19,809 nt of DNA from DUUI01 sp964627845. GTDB lineage: Bacteria; Bacillota_I; Bacilli_A; Erysipelotrichales; Erysipelotrichaceae. This document shows, in pieces, positions 6,257 through 14,242 of this stretch. The DNA lies in assembly GCA_964627845.1 (NCBI GenBank), contig CAZVKL010000018.1:1-19809 (forward strand), written 5' to 3'. Numbering within the stretch: position 1 is the stretch's first letter; each line of letters opens with the position of its first letter. The position numbers were made by a program, and so were the translations under genes. The notes beneath the pieces are model-generated. The model did not search any database and was not told where the DNA came from. It saw only the letters and a program-made list of their open reading frames with translations.

Positions 6257-8343
6257 ATGGACTACAAAGAGACATTACATTTACCAAAATCAGATTTCGA
6301 AATGAGAGGAAATTTGGTTAAAAAACAAGACAAATATTTAAACCTATGGGAAGAACTGGATCTTTATCATTTGATGCGCCAAGAACATGCTGATAAAGAA
6401 GAGTTCGTATTTCATGATGGTCCACCCTATGCCAATGGGGACATTCATATTGGTCATGCCCTAAACAAAATTCTTAAAGATTTTGTAGTCCGTTCTCGTC
6501 ATAAAATGGGCTATAAAGTACACTTTGTCCCAGGTTGGGATACCCATGGTTTGCCAATCGAAAACGAAATTACTAAAAAAGGAGTTGACCGTAAAACGGT
6601 TCCGCTCGTTGAGTTTAGAGAACTCTGTGAAGCCTATGCTAAAGAACAAGTCTCTTTACAGATGGCTGAAATGAAAAAACTTGGAACNNNNNNNNNNNNN
6701 NNNNNNNNNNNNNNNNNNNNNNNNNNNNNNNNNNNNNNNNNNNNNNNNNNNNNNNNNNNNNNNNNNNNNNNNNNNNNNNNNNNNNNNTAGATTTTATTAC
6801 CCACTCTTATCCTCATGACTGGAGAACAAAGAAACCGATTATTTATCGGGCAACCGATCAATGGTTTGCGTCGATTGACGGTATTCGAGATCAATTATTA
6901 GAAGAAATTAATCAAGTTCAATGGTTACCATCCTGGGGTAAACTGAGAATGCATAACATGATCAAAGACCGAGGTGATTGGACAATCTCTCGACAAAGAG
7001 CGTGGGGTTTACCAATCCCAATCCTCTATGCTCAAGATAAAACACCAATCATGGATCCTGAAGTGTTCCAACACATTGCGGATTTATTCAGAGAACACGG
7101 TTCCAATATTTGGTTTGAGAAAGAGGCCAAAGATTTATTACCTGAAGGATACACGCATCCAAACTCACCAGATGGCGAGTTCACGAAAGAAAAAGACATT
7201 CTAGATGTTTGGTTTGATAGTGGTTCGAGTCATACCGCCGCATTAGCGAAACATGGTGTGACTTTACCGGTCGATTTATATCTGGAGGGGAGCGACCAAT
7301 ATCGTGGTTGGTTTAACTCAAGTCTCATTATCTCAAGTGCCGTCTTTGATACAGCACCGTATAAACAAGTGGTTTCTCATGGCTTTATTGTCGATGAAAA
7401 GGGAGAGAAATTCTCTAAATCCAAAGGGAAAGCTCTACAGCCAAAAGCGATTACAGAACGCTTAGGGGCAGAGATTCTAAGATTATGGGTTGCTTCAGTT
7501 GACTATACTTCAGATGTTGGAATTTCGGAAGCACTCTTAAAACAGGTCACAGAACAATACCGTAAGATTAGAAATACATTTAGATTCATGCACGGAAATA
7601 TTAGTGATTTTAAAGTGGAAGACAGAGTGTCTTTAAATGAGTTACCTAGTGTTGATCGACAAGTGTTAGATGCGCTTAATCATGTGTTAAAAACAGGAAT
7701 TAAAGGCTATGAAACATATGACTTCTCAGAAGTAACGACTTCTGTGAGTAAGTTCTTAACCAATGTGATGAGTGCTTATTATTTAGATTTCACTAAAGAT
7801 ATTCTATATATTCATCATGAAAATGATTTAAGAAGACGTCAAGTTCAAACCGTCTTAAGTGTTACACTTGAAGCGTTGATGCATTTATTAGCGCCAATCT
7901 TAAGTTTCACAATGGAAGAACTGTATGAAATTGTTCATCCTGAAGGAAAATCAGTTCAATTAGGTGAATTTATTACTCATATTGATGTTGAATTTGATGC
8001 TCAAGCGGATTTTGAACAATTGTTTGAATTAAGATCAGCTGTCTATAAAGCCCTTGAAGAAGCTCGTGCTGAAAAAGTGATTGGTAATTCTTTAAAAGCT
8101 AAAGTTAAATTAAATGTGACAGACATTACCAAAGAACTCATTGATAAGCATTTAAAAGAAGAACTCAAACAATGGTTTATTGTTTCGAATGTTGAATTTA
8201 CTGATGAAGCACTACCAGAGGTTTTAGGCTATCAAGTCTTAGTTGAACCTGCACAGGGGGAAACTTGTGAGCGCTGTTGGAATGTCGTTGACCATCTTGA
8301 AGATGGAATCTGCCACAGATGTCATCAACAATTACAACAATGA
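6257..8343 (+). CDS. ileS: Isoleucyl-tRNA synthetase (interrupted by a sequence gap)
   Basis: Starts MDYKETLHLPKSDFEMRGNL after GAGAGG. HIGH is at 6446-6457 (GDIHIGHALNKI). After the gap the protein resumes with DFITHSYPHDWRTKKPIIYRATDQWFAS, then WGLPIPILY and DILDVWFDSGSSH. The second signature loop reads KFSKS (7408-7422) in place of the usual KMSKS. The anticodon-binding domain follows, with a C-terminal zinc site CERC (8266-8277) and CHRC (8311-8322). Known sequence encodes about 143 + 517 = 660 residues, against roughly 910-920 for bacterial IleRS. The 100 Ns therefore stand for about 750-780 bases, mainly the CP1 editing domain. The two parts sit in different frames relative to the placeholder, which only reflects its arbitrary length. 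Controlled by the T-box just upstream. Confidence 0.95.
6688..6787. other. Assembly gap (100 Ns) inside ileS
   Basis: Exactly 100 Ns, the usual placeholder for a gap of unknown size. From the missing part of IleRS (about residues 144-398) I estimate a real length near 0.75-0.78 kb if the gene is intact. Whether an insertion or rearrangement lies in the gap cannot be seen. Confidence 0.95.
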
Positions 8344-9062
8344 TTACCTCTAGAGTAAATCCTAAAGTTAAAGAATGGTTGAAACTGTCTTATAAGAAAG
8401 AACGTTTGGCTAAAAATCAGTTCTTAATTGAAGGACAACATTTAGTCGAAGAAGCACTAAGGCACAACCGTTTAGTATCACTAATTAAAAGTGAACATTA
8501 TCATGGTGACTTAAGTTTTAAGGATGAAGTCATTGTCAGTGAGCCGGTCGCTCAAAAACTCTCTAGTACTAATTCTAAATCAACCATCTTTGGGATTAGT
8601 CGTATAGTTGAGCCTAGCGATCTTGGGACACGTTGGTTGTTCTTAAATGGGGTTCAAGACCCTGGAAATGTTGGGACATTGATTCGCTCAGCTGCCAGTT
8701 TTGGCTATGACTCTATCTTCTTTGATTCACAGACGGCCGATGTTTATTCGGAAAAAGTCGTTCGTAGTAGTCAAGGGGCAATCTTTTATCTCAATTTAGT
8801 TGAAATTAGTTTTGTTGATATGATTGAATTATGTAAACAACAAGATATTACCCGTGTTGGTACTTATTTATTACCTCAAATCTCTCAGGAAATGCCAACG
8901 GGTCCTCATTGTCTATTCTTAGGAAATGAAGGAGCTGGTTTGGATAAGAAATACCTGAGTGAGATGAATCGTAATGTTTTGGTTGAGGTTCAACAGTTTG
9001 AATCACTCAATGTTGCGATTGCGGGAAGTATCCTGATGCACCAAAGTCAAAAGAAAAGATGA
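8340..9062 (+). CDS. TrmH/SpoU-family RNA 2'-O-methyltransferase (YsgA-like)
   Basis: Start chosen at 8340, where ATG overlaps the ileS stop (ATGA) and gives MITSRVNPKVKEWLKL, the typical family N-terminus; an in-frame ATG at 8319 adds seven residues with no family match. Product about 240 aa. An N-terminal substrate-binding part (LIEGQHLVEEAL) is followed by a SPOUT knot domain with its three motifs: NGVQDPGNVGTLIRSAASFG, CLFLGNEGAGL and LNVAIAGSILMHQ. The enzyme would use SAM to methylate a ribose 2'-OH in rRNA or tRNA; the target nucleotide is not predictable here. It resembles B. subtilis YsgA in its N-terminus and length. Translation is coupled to ileS, so it falls under the same T-box control. 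Confidence 0.88.
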   Translation: MITSRVNPKVKEWLKLSYKKERLAKNQFLIEGQHLVEEALRHNRLVSLIKSEHYHGDLSFKDEVIVSEPVAQKLSSTNSKSTIFGISRIVEPSDLGTRWLFLNGVQDPGNVGTLIRSAASFGYDSIFFDSQTADVYSEKVVRSSQGAIFYLNLVEISFVDMIELCKQQDITRVGTYLLPQISQEMPTGPHCLFLGNEGAGLDKKYLSEMNRNVLVEVQQFESLNVAIAGSILMHQSQKKR

Positions 9063-9082
9063 TCGAAATGGATCATCTTTTT
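9054..9082. terminator. Bidirectional terminator between trmH-like gene and arcC
   Basis: An 11-bp perfect stem AAAAGATGATC (9054-9064) / GATCATCTTTT (9071-9081) with a 6-base loop. The methyltransferase stop codon (9060-9062) lies in the 5' arm. A/T tracts on both sides allow it to end transcription from either direction, including the carbamate kinase gene ending at 9085. Confidence 0.85.
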
Positions 9083-9084
9083 AC

Positions 9085-9993
9085 TTACTGTTTAATTAAG
9101 GTTCCTGTTTTACCAGCAATTCCTAATGAAGCTTTTTCAAGGGAGGTGACTAATGCTCGCTTATTTGGATCAGACTTTACAAAATTGAGTGCTGCTTCAA
9201 TTTTAGGGAGCATACTACCTGGAGCAAAATGACCTTCTTGAATATATTGTTGAGCTTCTTGGACATTGATTTCATCCAACCATTTTTGATTAGGCTGATT
9301 AAAGTTGATCGCAATTTGATCAACTGCTGTTAAGATAATTAATAAATCAGCATCGACCTGTTCTGCTAATAAAGCAGAGGCAAAGTCTTTATCAATGACA
9401 GCATCTATTCCAGAATGTTTGTTTCCTTCTTTAATCACTGGAATACCACCACCACCAACGGTAATAACTATCTGATTGGCATTAACTAATTGGTTAATAC
9501 TTTCCTTTTCAACAATATCGATCGGTTTAGGACTTGCGACAACACGACGATAACCTCTTCCTGAATCTTCAACATAGGTGTATCCATTTGCTTGTTCTAA
9601 ACTTTGAGCTTCTTCTTGAGTTAAGAATGGACCAATTGGTTTGGTTGGATGATTGAAGGCTGTATCATTTTTATCCACCACTACTTGGGTAACAACGGTA
9701 CAAACGGCTAAATCAATGTTTCGCTCATCAAGTTCATTTTGAAGCGACTGTTGTAATTGATATCCAATATAACCTTGAGTCATGGCATTGGCTTCTACCA
9801 TTGGTAAATTAACTTGTCCCTCAAAAGCGTTTAAGACCATGCCAACTTGAGGACCATTTCCATGAGCTAAGATAACTTGATGTCCTTCTTGGATTAAATC
9901 AACAATGGGTTTAACACTCTCTTTGAGGATTTCCTTTTGTTCTTGTGGAGTATTGCCTAAGGCATTGCCTCCTAAAGCGATAACAATTTTCAT
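9085..9993 (-). CDS. arcC: Carbamate kinase
   Basis: Product of 302 aa with AAGGAG 9 bases before the start. It belongs to the amino-acid-kinase fold: MKIVIALGGNALG at the N-terminus, ILAHGNGPQVG (about residues 41-51), the EANAMTQGYIGYQLQQ segment, VITVGGGGIPV (about 171-181), and the C-terminal GSMLPKIEAAL and GTLI. It catalyses carbamoyl phosphate + ADP to ATP + NH3 + CO2. There is no arcA or arcB (arginine deiminase, ornithine carbamoyltransferase) beside it. Instead it shares a locus with FdrA/YlbE/YlbF genes, as ybcF (allK) does in E. coli, so the probable carbamoyl phosphate donor is that transcarbamylase. It is second in a two-gene unit, 12 bases after the AEC transporter gene. Confidence 0.95.
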   Translation of the reverse strand: MKIVIALGGNALGNTPQEQKEILKESVKPIVDLIQEGHQVILAHGNGPQVGMVLNAFEGQVNLPMVEANAMTQGYIGYQLQQSLQNELDERNIDLAVCTVVTQVVVDKNDTAFNHPTKPIGPFLTQEEAQSLEQANGYTYVEDSGRGYRRVVASPKPIDIVEKESINQLVNANQIVITVGGGGIPVIKEGNKHSGIDAVIDKDFASALLAEQVDADLLIILTAVDQIAINFNQPNQKWLDEINVQEAQQYIQEGHFAPGSMLPKIEAALNFVKSDPNKRALVTSLEKASLGIAGKTGTLIKQ

Positions 9994-10005
9994 TTGAGTT
10001 TCTCC

Positions 10006-10947
10006 TTATAATTGAACTAATGAAGCAATAATTGGGATTGTAATCACTGAGAAGAGTGATGTTAAAAAGACAAGGTGACTGGCCATTTTATGATCATTAC
10101 CTAAATTTGAAGCAAACATGGCCACATAGGTTGCGGTAGGCATCGCCAACATTAAGACTGGAATGACTTGACGGATTCCAGTAATGCCTAAGCTGGACAG
10201 TGTCACTAAGATTAAGAGTGGGGTAACCACTAATTTAATGGCGGCAGTAATATATAATGTTTTATTTTGAAGGGCTTCTTTAATATTGGATCTTGATAAC
10301 ATTAATCCAACCACTAGCATTGCCCCAGGAGATGAGATTTGACCTAACATTCTCATGGTTGAGTTTACTGGTTCTGGAATTTGTAGTTGGGTTAAAAAGA
10401 AGAATAAACCAATCAAGATTGAAATAACACCCGGATTAATAATAGCACTTTTTAAGCTAGATCCATTCTTAAATTCTTTAGAAGTTCTCGCAATTAACAT
10501 GGTGCCTATGGTCCAAGACACTATTTCAAAGACTAATCCACCAGCAATGACCGCATAAAACAAGGCTTCAGGTCCTAATAAGGCTAAAACAATTGGATAG
10601 CCCATAAAGGAGGTATTGGATAACATTAGTCCCACCATATGGACATCTTGTTGATTTTTCTTTAATGGATAGCGTCTAGTCACTAGATAAGCCATTAATG
10701 TAATGAGCGTATAACAGATTACCATGATTAATAGAATTTGAAGCATGGTACTAATGCGCTCTTGTTCTAATTCTATTTGCATTGCCAAGATAATGGTGGC
10801 AGGCATAGTAACTTTTAAAATTAATTGAGTCAGTTGTTTTTGTCCAGACTCGTCAACTATTTTTAGTTTTCCAACAATATATCCAATCACTATTAATAAG
10901 AAGAGTACTGATACATTTTGGAGTGTTAAGAAAAAATCCATGGACAT
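10006..10947 (-). CDS. AEC (auxin efflux carrier) family transporter
   Basis: Product of 313 aa, strongly hydrophobic, with about ten membrane segments arranged as two five-helix halves. The N-terminus has VLFLLIVIGYIVGKLKIVDESGQKQLTQLILKVTMPATIILAMQIE and the C-terminal half has GMLVVGLMLS-like and LAMPTATYVAMFASNLGND segments, typical of the family. Bacterial AEC members carry small carboxylates such as malate or malonate, so uptake or exchange of a carboxylate linked to the neighbouring pathway (oxalurate, oxamate or oxalate) is a fair inference but not shown. An alternative start at 10941 (third codon) sits better after the AGAAAGAGAG site. It is co-transcribed with arcC and divergent from the Nramp-like gene. 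Confidence 0.9.
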   Translation of the reverse strand: MSMDFFLTLQNVSVLFLLIVIGYIVGKLKIVDESGQKQLTQLILKVTMPATIILAMQIELEQERISTMLQILLIMVICYTLITLMAYLVTRRYPLKKNQQDVHMVGLMLSNTSFMGYPIVLALLGPEALFYAVIAGGLVFEIVSWTIGTMLIARTSKEFKNGSSLKSAIINPGVISILIGLFFFLTQLQIPEPVNSTMRMLGQISSPGAMLVVGLMLSRSNIKEALQNKTLYITAAIKLVVTPLLILVTLSSLGITGIRQVIPVLMLAMPTATYVAMFASNLGNDHKMASHLVFLTSLFSVITIPIIASLVQL

Positions 10948-11072
10948 CTCTCTTTCTAAATCTGATACAAGTTTACCTTAAAAAAGGGGAATTAAAAAGG
11001 ACAAAGTAATGAATTTTCACTAAAGGTAGGTTTCTTTTGAGATGTTTATCCCAAAGAGATAAAAAATCAAAT

Positions 11073-11113
11073 TTACATTAGACAGAATGCCAATGTAAGT
11101 GCTAACTTTACAT
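11073..11113. promoter_or_regulatory. Candidate operator cluster in the AEC/Nramp-like divergent region
   Basis: The 215-base region 10948-11162 separates two divergent units. It holds a perfect 7-bp inverted repeat, TTACATT (11073-11079) and AATGTAA (11092-11098), plus a third half-site TTACAT (11108-11113). Within it, TTAGAC-N8-AATGTAAG (11078-11099) recurs with identical spacing ahead of the fdrA-ylbE gene. A smaller dyad TTTATC/GATAAA lies at 11045-11063. I could not settle on a promoter for either gene; TTGAGA-17-TAAAAA at 11037-11065 is the best + strand candidate and is weak. Confidence 0.45.
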
Positions 11114-11162
11114 GATAAATTAAGGACAGTTAACCATCATTGAAGAAAGAAGGAGAGAATGT

Positions 11163-12374
11163 ATGGAACAAAAGAAAACTTTTTTTGAAAAAGTTAAAGC
11201 TGCTGGTCCAGCAGCGGTCATTACCTCGGCCTTTATTGGGCCAGGGACAATAACAACCTCTACCATTGCGGGTGCGAATTTTGGGTACGCATTGTTATGG
11301 TCGGTTGTCTTTAGTGGGATTTCACTCATTATTATTATGAATATGGCATCTCGCTTAGGTATTGCCGGTAATAAGAATATTATCGAAGGAGCAACTGATT
11401 TATTACCAAATTCAAAAGCATGGAAGACATTCATTGTCGTTTTTATTGCGATTGCCATGGGCTTAACCGCTCTAGGTTTTGAAGCAGGCAATATTATTGG
11501 TGCTACAACAGGACTAAGTGATGTCTTAGGTCTTGAGATTTGGTTATCAGCCTTAATTATTGGAGTGCTCAGTGCTGCAGCCATTTGGTTCTCAACTCCG
11601 AATATTATTGAATTAATTATGAAAGGCTTTGTTGCCTTAATGGGAATCATCTTTGTCATTACAGCAATTGTGGTTGGTCCAGATTTAGGTGCATTATTAA
11701 AAGGATTTATTCCAACAGTTCCAGATGGATCACTCGTAACAACGGTTGCTTTAATTGGAACCACTATTATCGGAATTAACTTAGTGTATCACTCTATTGC
11801 CGCAACAGATAAGTGGCATAAAGAATCAGACATTGAAGATTCAAAATTTGATACAAACTTAAATGTATCACTAGGTGTCTTAATGACATTAGCCGTTATT
11901 ATTACTACTTCAGCAGTCTTATTTGGTACTGGAACTGAAGTCAATAGTCCAATTGTCTATTCTCAAGCGTTAGAACCAGTCTTAGGCTCATGGGCAAGAA
12001 GTTTTGCTGGATTAGGATTAGCCTTAGCGGGATTATCTTCTGCGATTGCGACACCATATATGACAGGCATTATTTTTGGAAAACTGTTTAAATGGGAAGA
12101 TGATTCTGTTAAACAAAAACTAGTTGCTTTAGTCGCTATTGCCTTTGGAACAGTCTTAGCGATGCAAGGTCAAAGACCAACTCAAATTATTTTGTTTGCT
12201 CAAGCAACCTCTGGAGTATTCTTACCATTTATCAGTTTATTGTTTATTTTAGCTGCGAATAGTAAGAAATTAGGGAAGTATAAGAATAACACCACACAAA
12301 ATATTCTTGGCTTTATCTCATTTGCTGTCACATTCTTCTTAGGAATGTGGACTCTATACAATGTATTTTTCTAA
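11163..12374 (+). CDS. Nramp-superfamily transporter without the metal-binding motifs
   Basis: Product of 403 aa with about eleven membrane segments; ribosome binding site AAGGAGAG before 11163. The fold is recognised from the N-terminal GPAAVITSAFIGPGTITTSTIAGANFGYALLW and the unwound-helix region GTTIIGINLVYHS. In metal-transporting Nramps, helix 1 carries DPGN and helix 6 carries a methionine in MPHN-like sequence. Here these read G26-P-G-T29 and I203-G-I-N206, so the Asp, Asn and Met metal ligands are all absent. Manganese/iron transport is therefore unlikely despite family membership. Its place beside an amidase and a carbamoyl-transfer locus suggests an organic nitrogen or carboxylate substrate (inference). 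The stop codon overlaps a terminator that separates it from the amidase gene. Confidence 0.88.
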   Translation: MEQKKTFFEKVKAAGPAAVITSAFIGPGTITTSTIAGANFGYALLWSVVFSGISLIIIMNMASRLGIAGNKNIIEGATDLLPNSKAWKTFIVVFIAIAMGLTALGFEAGNIIGATTGLSDVLGLEIWLSALIIGVLSAAAIWFSTPNIIELIMKGFVALMGIIFVITAIVVGPDLGALLKGFIPTVPDGSLVTTVALIGTTIIGINLVYHSIAATDKWHKESDIEDSKFDTNLNVSLGVLMTLAVIITTSAVLFGTGTEVNSPIVYSQALEPVLGSWARSFAGLGLALAGLSSAIATPYMTGIIFGKLFKWEDDSVKQKLVALVAIAFGTVLAMQGQRPTQIILFAQATSGVFLPFISLLFILAANSKKLGKYKNNTTQNILGFISFAVTFFLGMWTLYNVFF

Positions 12375-12397
12375 AAACTAGGATCATCCTAGTTTTT
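12373..12397 (+). terminator. Terminator between Nramp-like and amidase genes
   Basis: A 10-bp perfect stem AAAAACTAGG (12373-12382) / CCTAGTTTTT (12388-12397) with loop ATCAT starts inside the Nramp-like stop codon. Only 17 bases separate it from the amidase ATG, so it probably sets a lower level for the amidase by partial read-through. No separate amidase promoter is seen. Confidence 0.8.
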
Positions 12398-12414
12398 AAT
12401 CACGAGGATTTAAC

Positions 12415-13551
12415 ATGAAATTAAAAGTAAGTAATACGCCACCCTATGATCCCTATCAATGTTTTGTTCGGGATAATCATATTGCATTAAGTCATACAAA
12501 TAAAGGAGAACTTAATGGCTTAGTCTTTTCAGTCAAAGATGTCTTTGATGTCAAAGGATCGACTTATAGTAATGGCCATCCTGAATGGTTAGTCTCTCAT
12601 CCGATGGCCACCCAAAACGCAACAGCAATTGATCTCCTTTTAAGTGAAGGGGCAGATTTAGTGGGTAAAACGATTTGTGATGAACTCTGTTTTTCAATAT
12701 CAGGGGAGAACTGGCATTATGGATCGCCTATTCATCCACTTGATCCAATGCGCTATACAGGCGGATCAAGTAGTGGCAGTGCTGTTAGTGTCGCTGCTGA
12801 ACTCGTTGATTTTAGTATAGGAAGTGATTGTCTTGGTTCTGTTCGAGTTCCAGCCAGCTACAATGGCCTCTATGGCTTTAGACCCACTTATAAGCGCGTT
12901 GACAATACGGGTGAAGCCCCTTATTGTGAGAGTATGGATGTGTTAGGATGGATGGCTAAAGAGTTAGATGTCTTTAAAAAAGTATCGAAAGTTTTGTTAA
13001 AAGAGGATAAACAAGATTTTGATTTAAAGAATGTCTATACCTATCAAATGGAGTTAGAAAGTTTTAAAAAGATTGAATTAAAGGATGATGATTATTTAGA
13101 AACGTTTCGCTTGGTACAAGGCTATGAGGTTAACCAAAGTTATAAAGATTGGATCACCGGCTTTAAACCAATCATTCATCAGGGTCCAAAACAACGATTA
13201 AAGTGGGCAAGTACCATTACTCTAAAAGAATATCAACAAGCACTTCAACGTAAAAAAGAGATCGAACAGGAATTTGTTGATCTCTTAGGCAATGATTCAA
13301 TTATTATTTGTCCAACAGCCAGTAGTGTTGCGATTGATCGACGTGCAAGTTTGGATGAGATTAATCAAATTCGTCAAGATTCATCAAAACTACTATGTCT
13401 ATCGCCACTTAGCAATACCCCTCAGGTGACTTTGCCATTAATGACCAAGGATAATTTACCTTTTGGGATTAGTTTTATTGGCCCAGTTAATTCTGATGTG
13501 GCATTATTGGAGAAAGCTATTTCTTTAGCCACTCAAATAATTGATTCATAA
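12415..13551 (+). CDS. Amidase-signature family hydrolase
   Basis: Product of 378 aa with an ACGAGGA ribosome binding site. The Ser-cisSer-Lys triad is visible: K40 in FSVKDVFDVKG, cis-Ser S118 in GGSSSGS (116-122), and nucleophile S142 in DCLGSVRVPASYNGLYGFRPT. The enzyme is shorter than most members (450-500), nearer the small AMI1-type amidases, and the cysteine-leucine before G-S142 replaces the common T-G/G pair. It would hydrolyse a small amide to acid + NH3. It is not GatA: it is too short and has no gatB/C partner. Given the neighbours, oxamate to oxalate + NH3, or release of a ureido acid from a larger amide, are candidate reactions; both are inference. It converges on the hydrolase gene, with a 35-base overlap of the 3' ends. 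Confidence 0.88.
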   Translation: MKLKVSNTPPYDPYQCFVRDNHIALSHTNKGELNGLVFSVKDVFDVKGSTYSNGHPEWLVSHPMATQNATAIDLLLSEGADLVGKTICDELCFSISGENWHYGSPIHPLDPMRYTGGSSSGSAVSVAAELVDFSIGSDCLGSVRVPASYNGLYGFRPTYKRVDNTGEAPYCESMDVLGWMAKELDVFKKVSKVLLKEDKQDFDLKNVYTYQMELESFKKIELKDDDYLETFRLVQGYEVNQSYKDWITGFKPIIHQGPKQRLKWASTITLKEYQQALQRKKEIEQEFVDLLGNDSIIICPTASSVAIDRRASLDEINQIRQDSSKLLCLSPLSNTPQVTLPLMTKDNLPFGISFIGPVNSDVALLEKAISLATQIIDS

Positions 13552-14242
13552 GTTCGACGGTTTGTGGGTCATCTTGATGAAGGTCAAATTCATGATCTAA
13601 ATAATAGAGAGTTTTTAAGGTTGAACCAGAAAGTTTTCGGTTCAACTTTTTACTTTCTCGATAGGGTACATCTTGGTCATGACTGCTATGGGCAATGAAT
13701 GTGTCAATCTTAAAATCATCAATCTCTCTTGTTTTATAGCTTGAGTTATCTGTAATTAATTCTGGCCAAATTCCTTCTTGACGACCATACAGGTAGAGTA
13801 AACTGCGATGATAGAGAGGATCACTGTTAGTTTTTTGATCGATGAACTGTTCAATCTGATGTTTCTGAATTTTAATTGGATACTTTTTTGGTTGATAAAA
13901 TTCATTCACATTAAAGTTCTCATAACCATAAAATAAGATGAGTTTTGTTGGCAACTTTTCATTTGATAGAGCTAACTCTTGTAGTGATTGTAATACTAAA
14001 TAAGCACCAGCAGATCGACCAAATAGAATTGTATCAGATTGGTTATGTTCCTTAATGAAATTAACACAGGCTAAAATGATTTCATCAAGGGTTGCTTGTG
14101 GCGCAAGTGGATAATTAAAACCAATAAACTGATAACCTAAAGTTTCAAATTGTTGAATATACTTTTGAGGATAATCATCTTTATGACCAGTCATTAAACC
14201 ACCTGAGTGAAAGTAAAGTATTTTAGTTATGGAGTTTGGCAT
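13517..14242 (-). CDS. Alpha/beta-fold hydrolase
   Basis: Product of 241 aa. The fold is seen from the oxyanion segment ILYFHSGGLMTG (HSGG at 12-15), nucleophile elbow GRSAG with S77, acid region SSHDQDVPY (D179 or D181) and DHE with H207. No signal peptide, so cytoplasmic. The HSGG oxyanion hole resembles esterases and arylformamidase-like enzymes, so an ester, formamide or similar small acyl compound is the likely substrate; the exact one is unknown. The gene overlaps the end of the PucR-type regulator gene by 20 bases, with AAAGG about 10 bases before its ATG. The pair is thus one translationally coupled unit. Its last 35 bases overlap the end of the amidase gene on the other strand. Confidence 0.85.
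   Translation of the reverse strand: MPNSITKILYFHSGGLMTGHKDDYPQKYIQQFETLGYQFIGFNYPLAPQATLDEIILACVNFIKEHNQSDTILFGRSAGAYLVLQSLQELALSNEKLPTKLILFYGYENFNVNEFYQPKKYPIKIQKHQIEQFIDQKTNSDPLYHRSLLYLYGRQEGIWPELITDNSSYKTREIDDFKIDTFIAHSSHDQDVPYRESKKLNRKLSGSTLKTLYYLDHEFDLHQDDPQTVELMNQLFEWLKK

Noticed and set aside
6634..6894. Antisense open frame spanning the Ns in ileS
   Set aside because: It is open only because Ns cannot encode stops; both flanks are clear IleRS on the plus strand.
9085..9993. Carbamate kinase as part of an arginine deiminase operon
   Set aside because: No arcA, arcB or arcD-type gene is adjacent; the neighbours point to the FdrA/YlbE/YlbF route.
10996..11006. AAAGGACAAAG also found (other strand) before pucR, as a possible second shared operator
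   Set aside because: The pucR copy overlaps its ribosome binding site and both are purine-rich Shine-Dalgarno-like sequence, so chance similarity is more likely.
11120..11764. Long antisense frame (about 214 codons) over the Nramp-like gene
   Set aside because: It mirrors the codon pattern of a hydrophobic membrane protein; composition is Pro/Ile/Ala-rich with no family resemblance and no start signals.
12415..13551. Amidase as GatA of the Glu-tRNA(Gln) amidotransferase
   Set aside because: At 378 residues it is about 100 short, has no gatB or gatC beside it, and lies in a catabolic locus.
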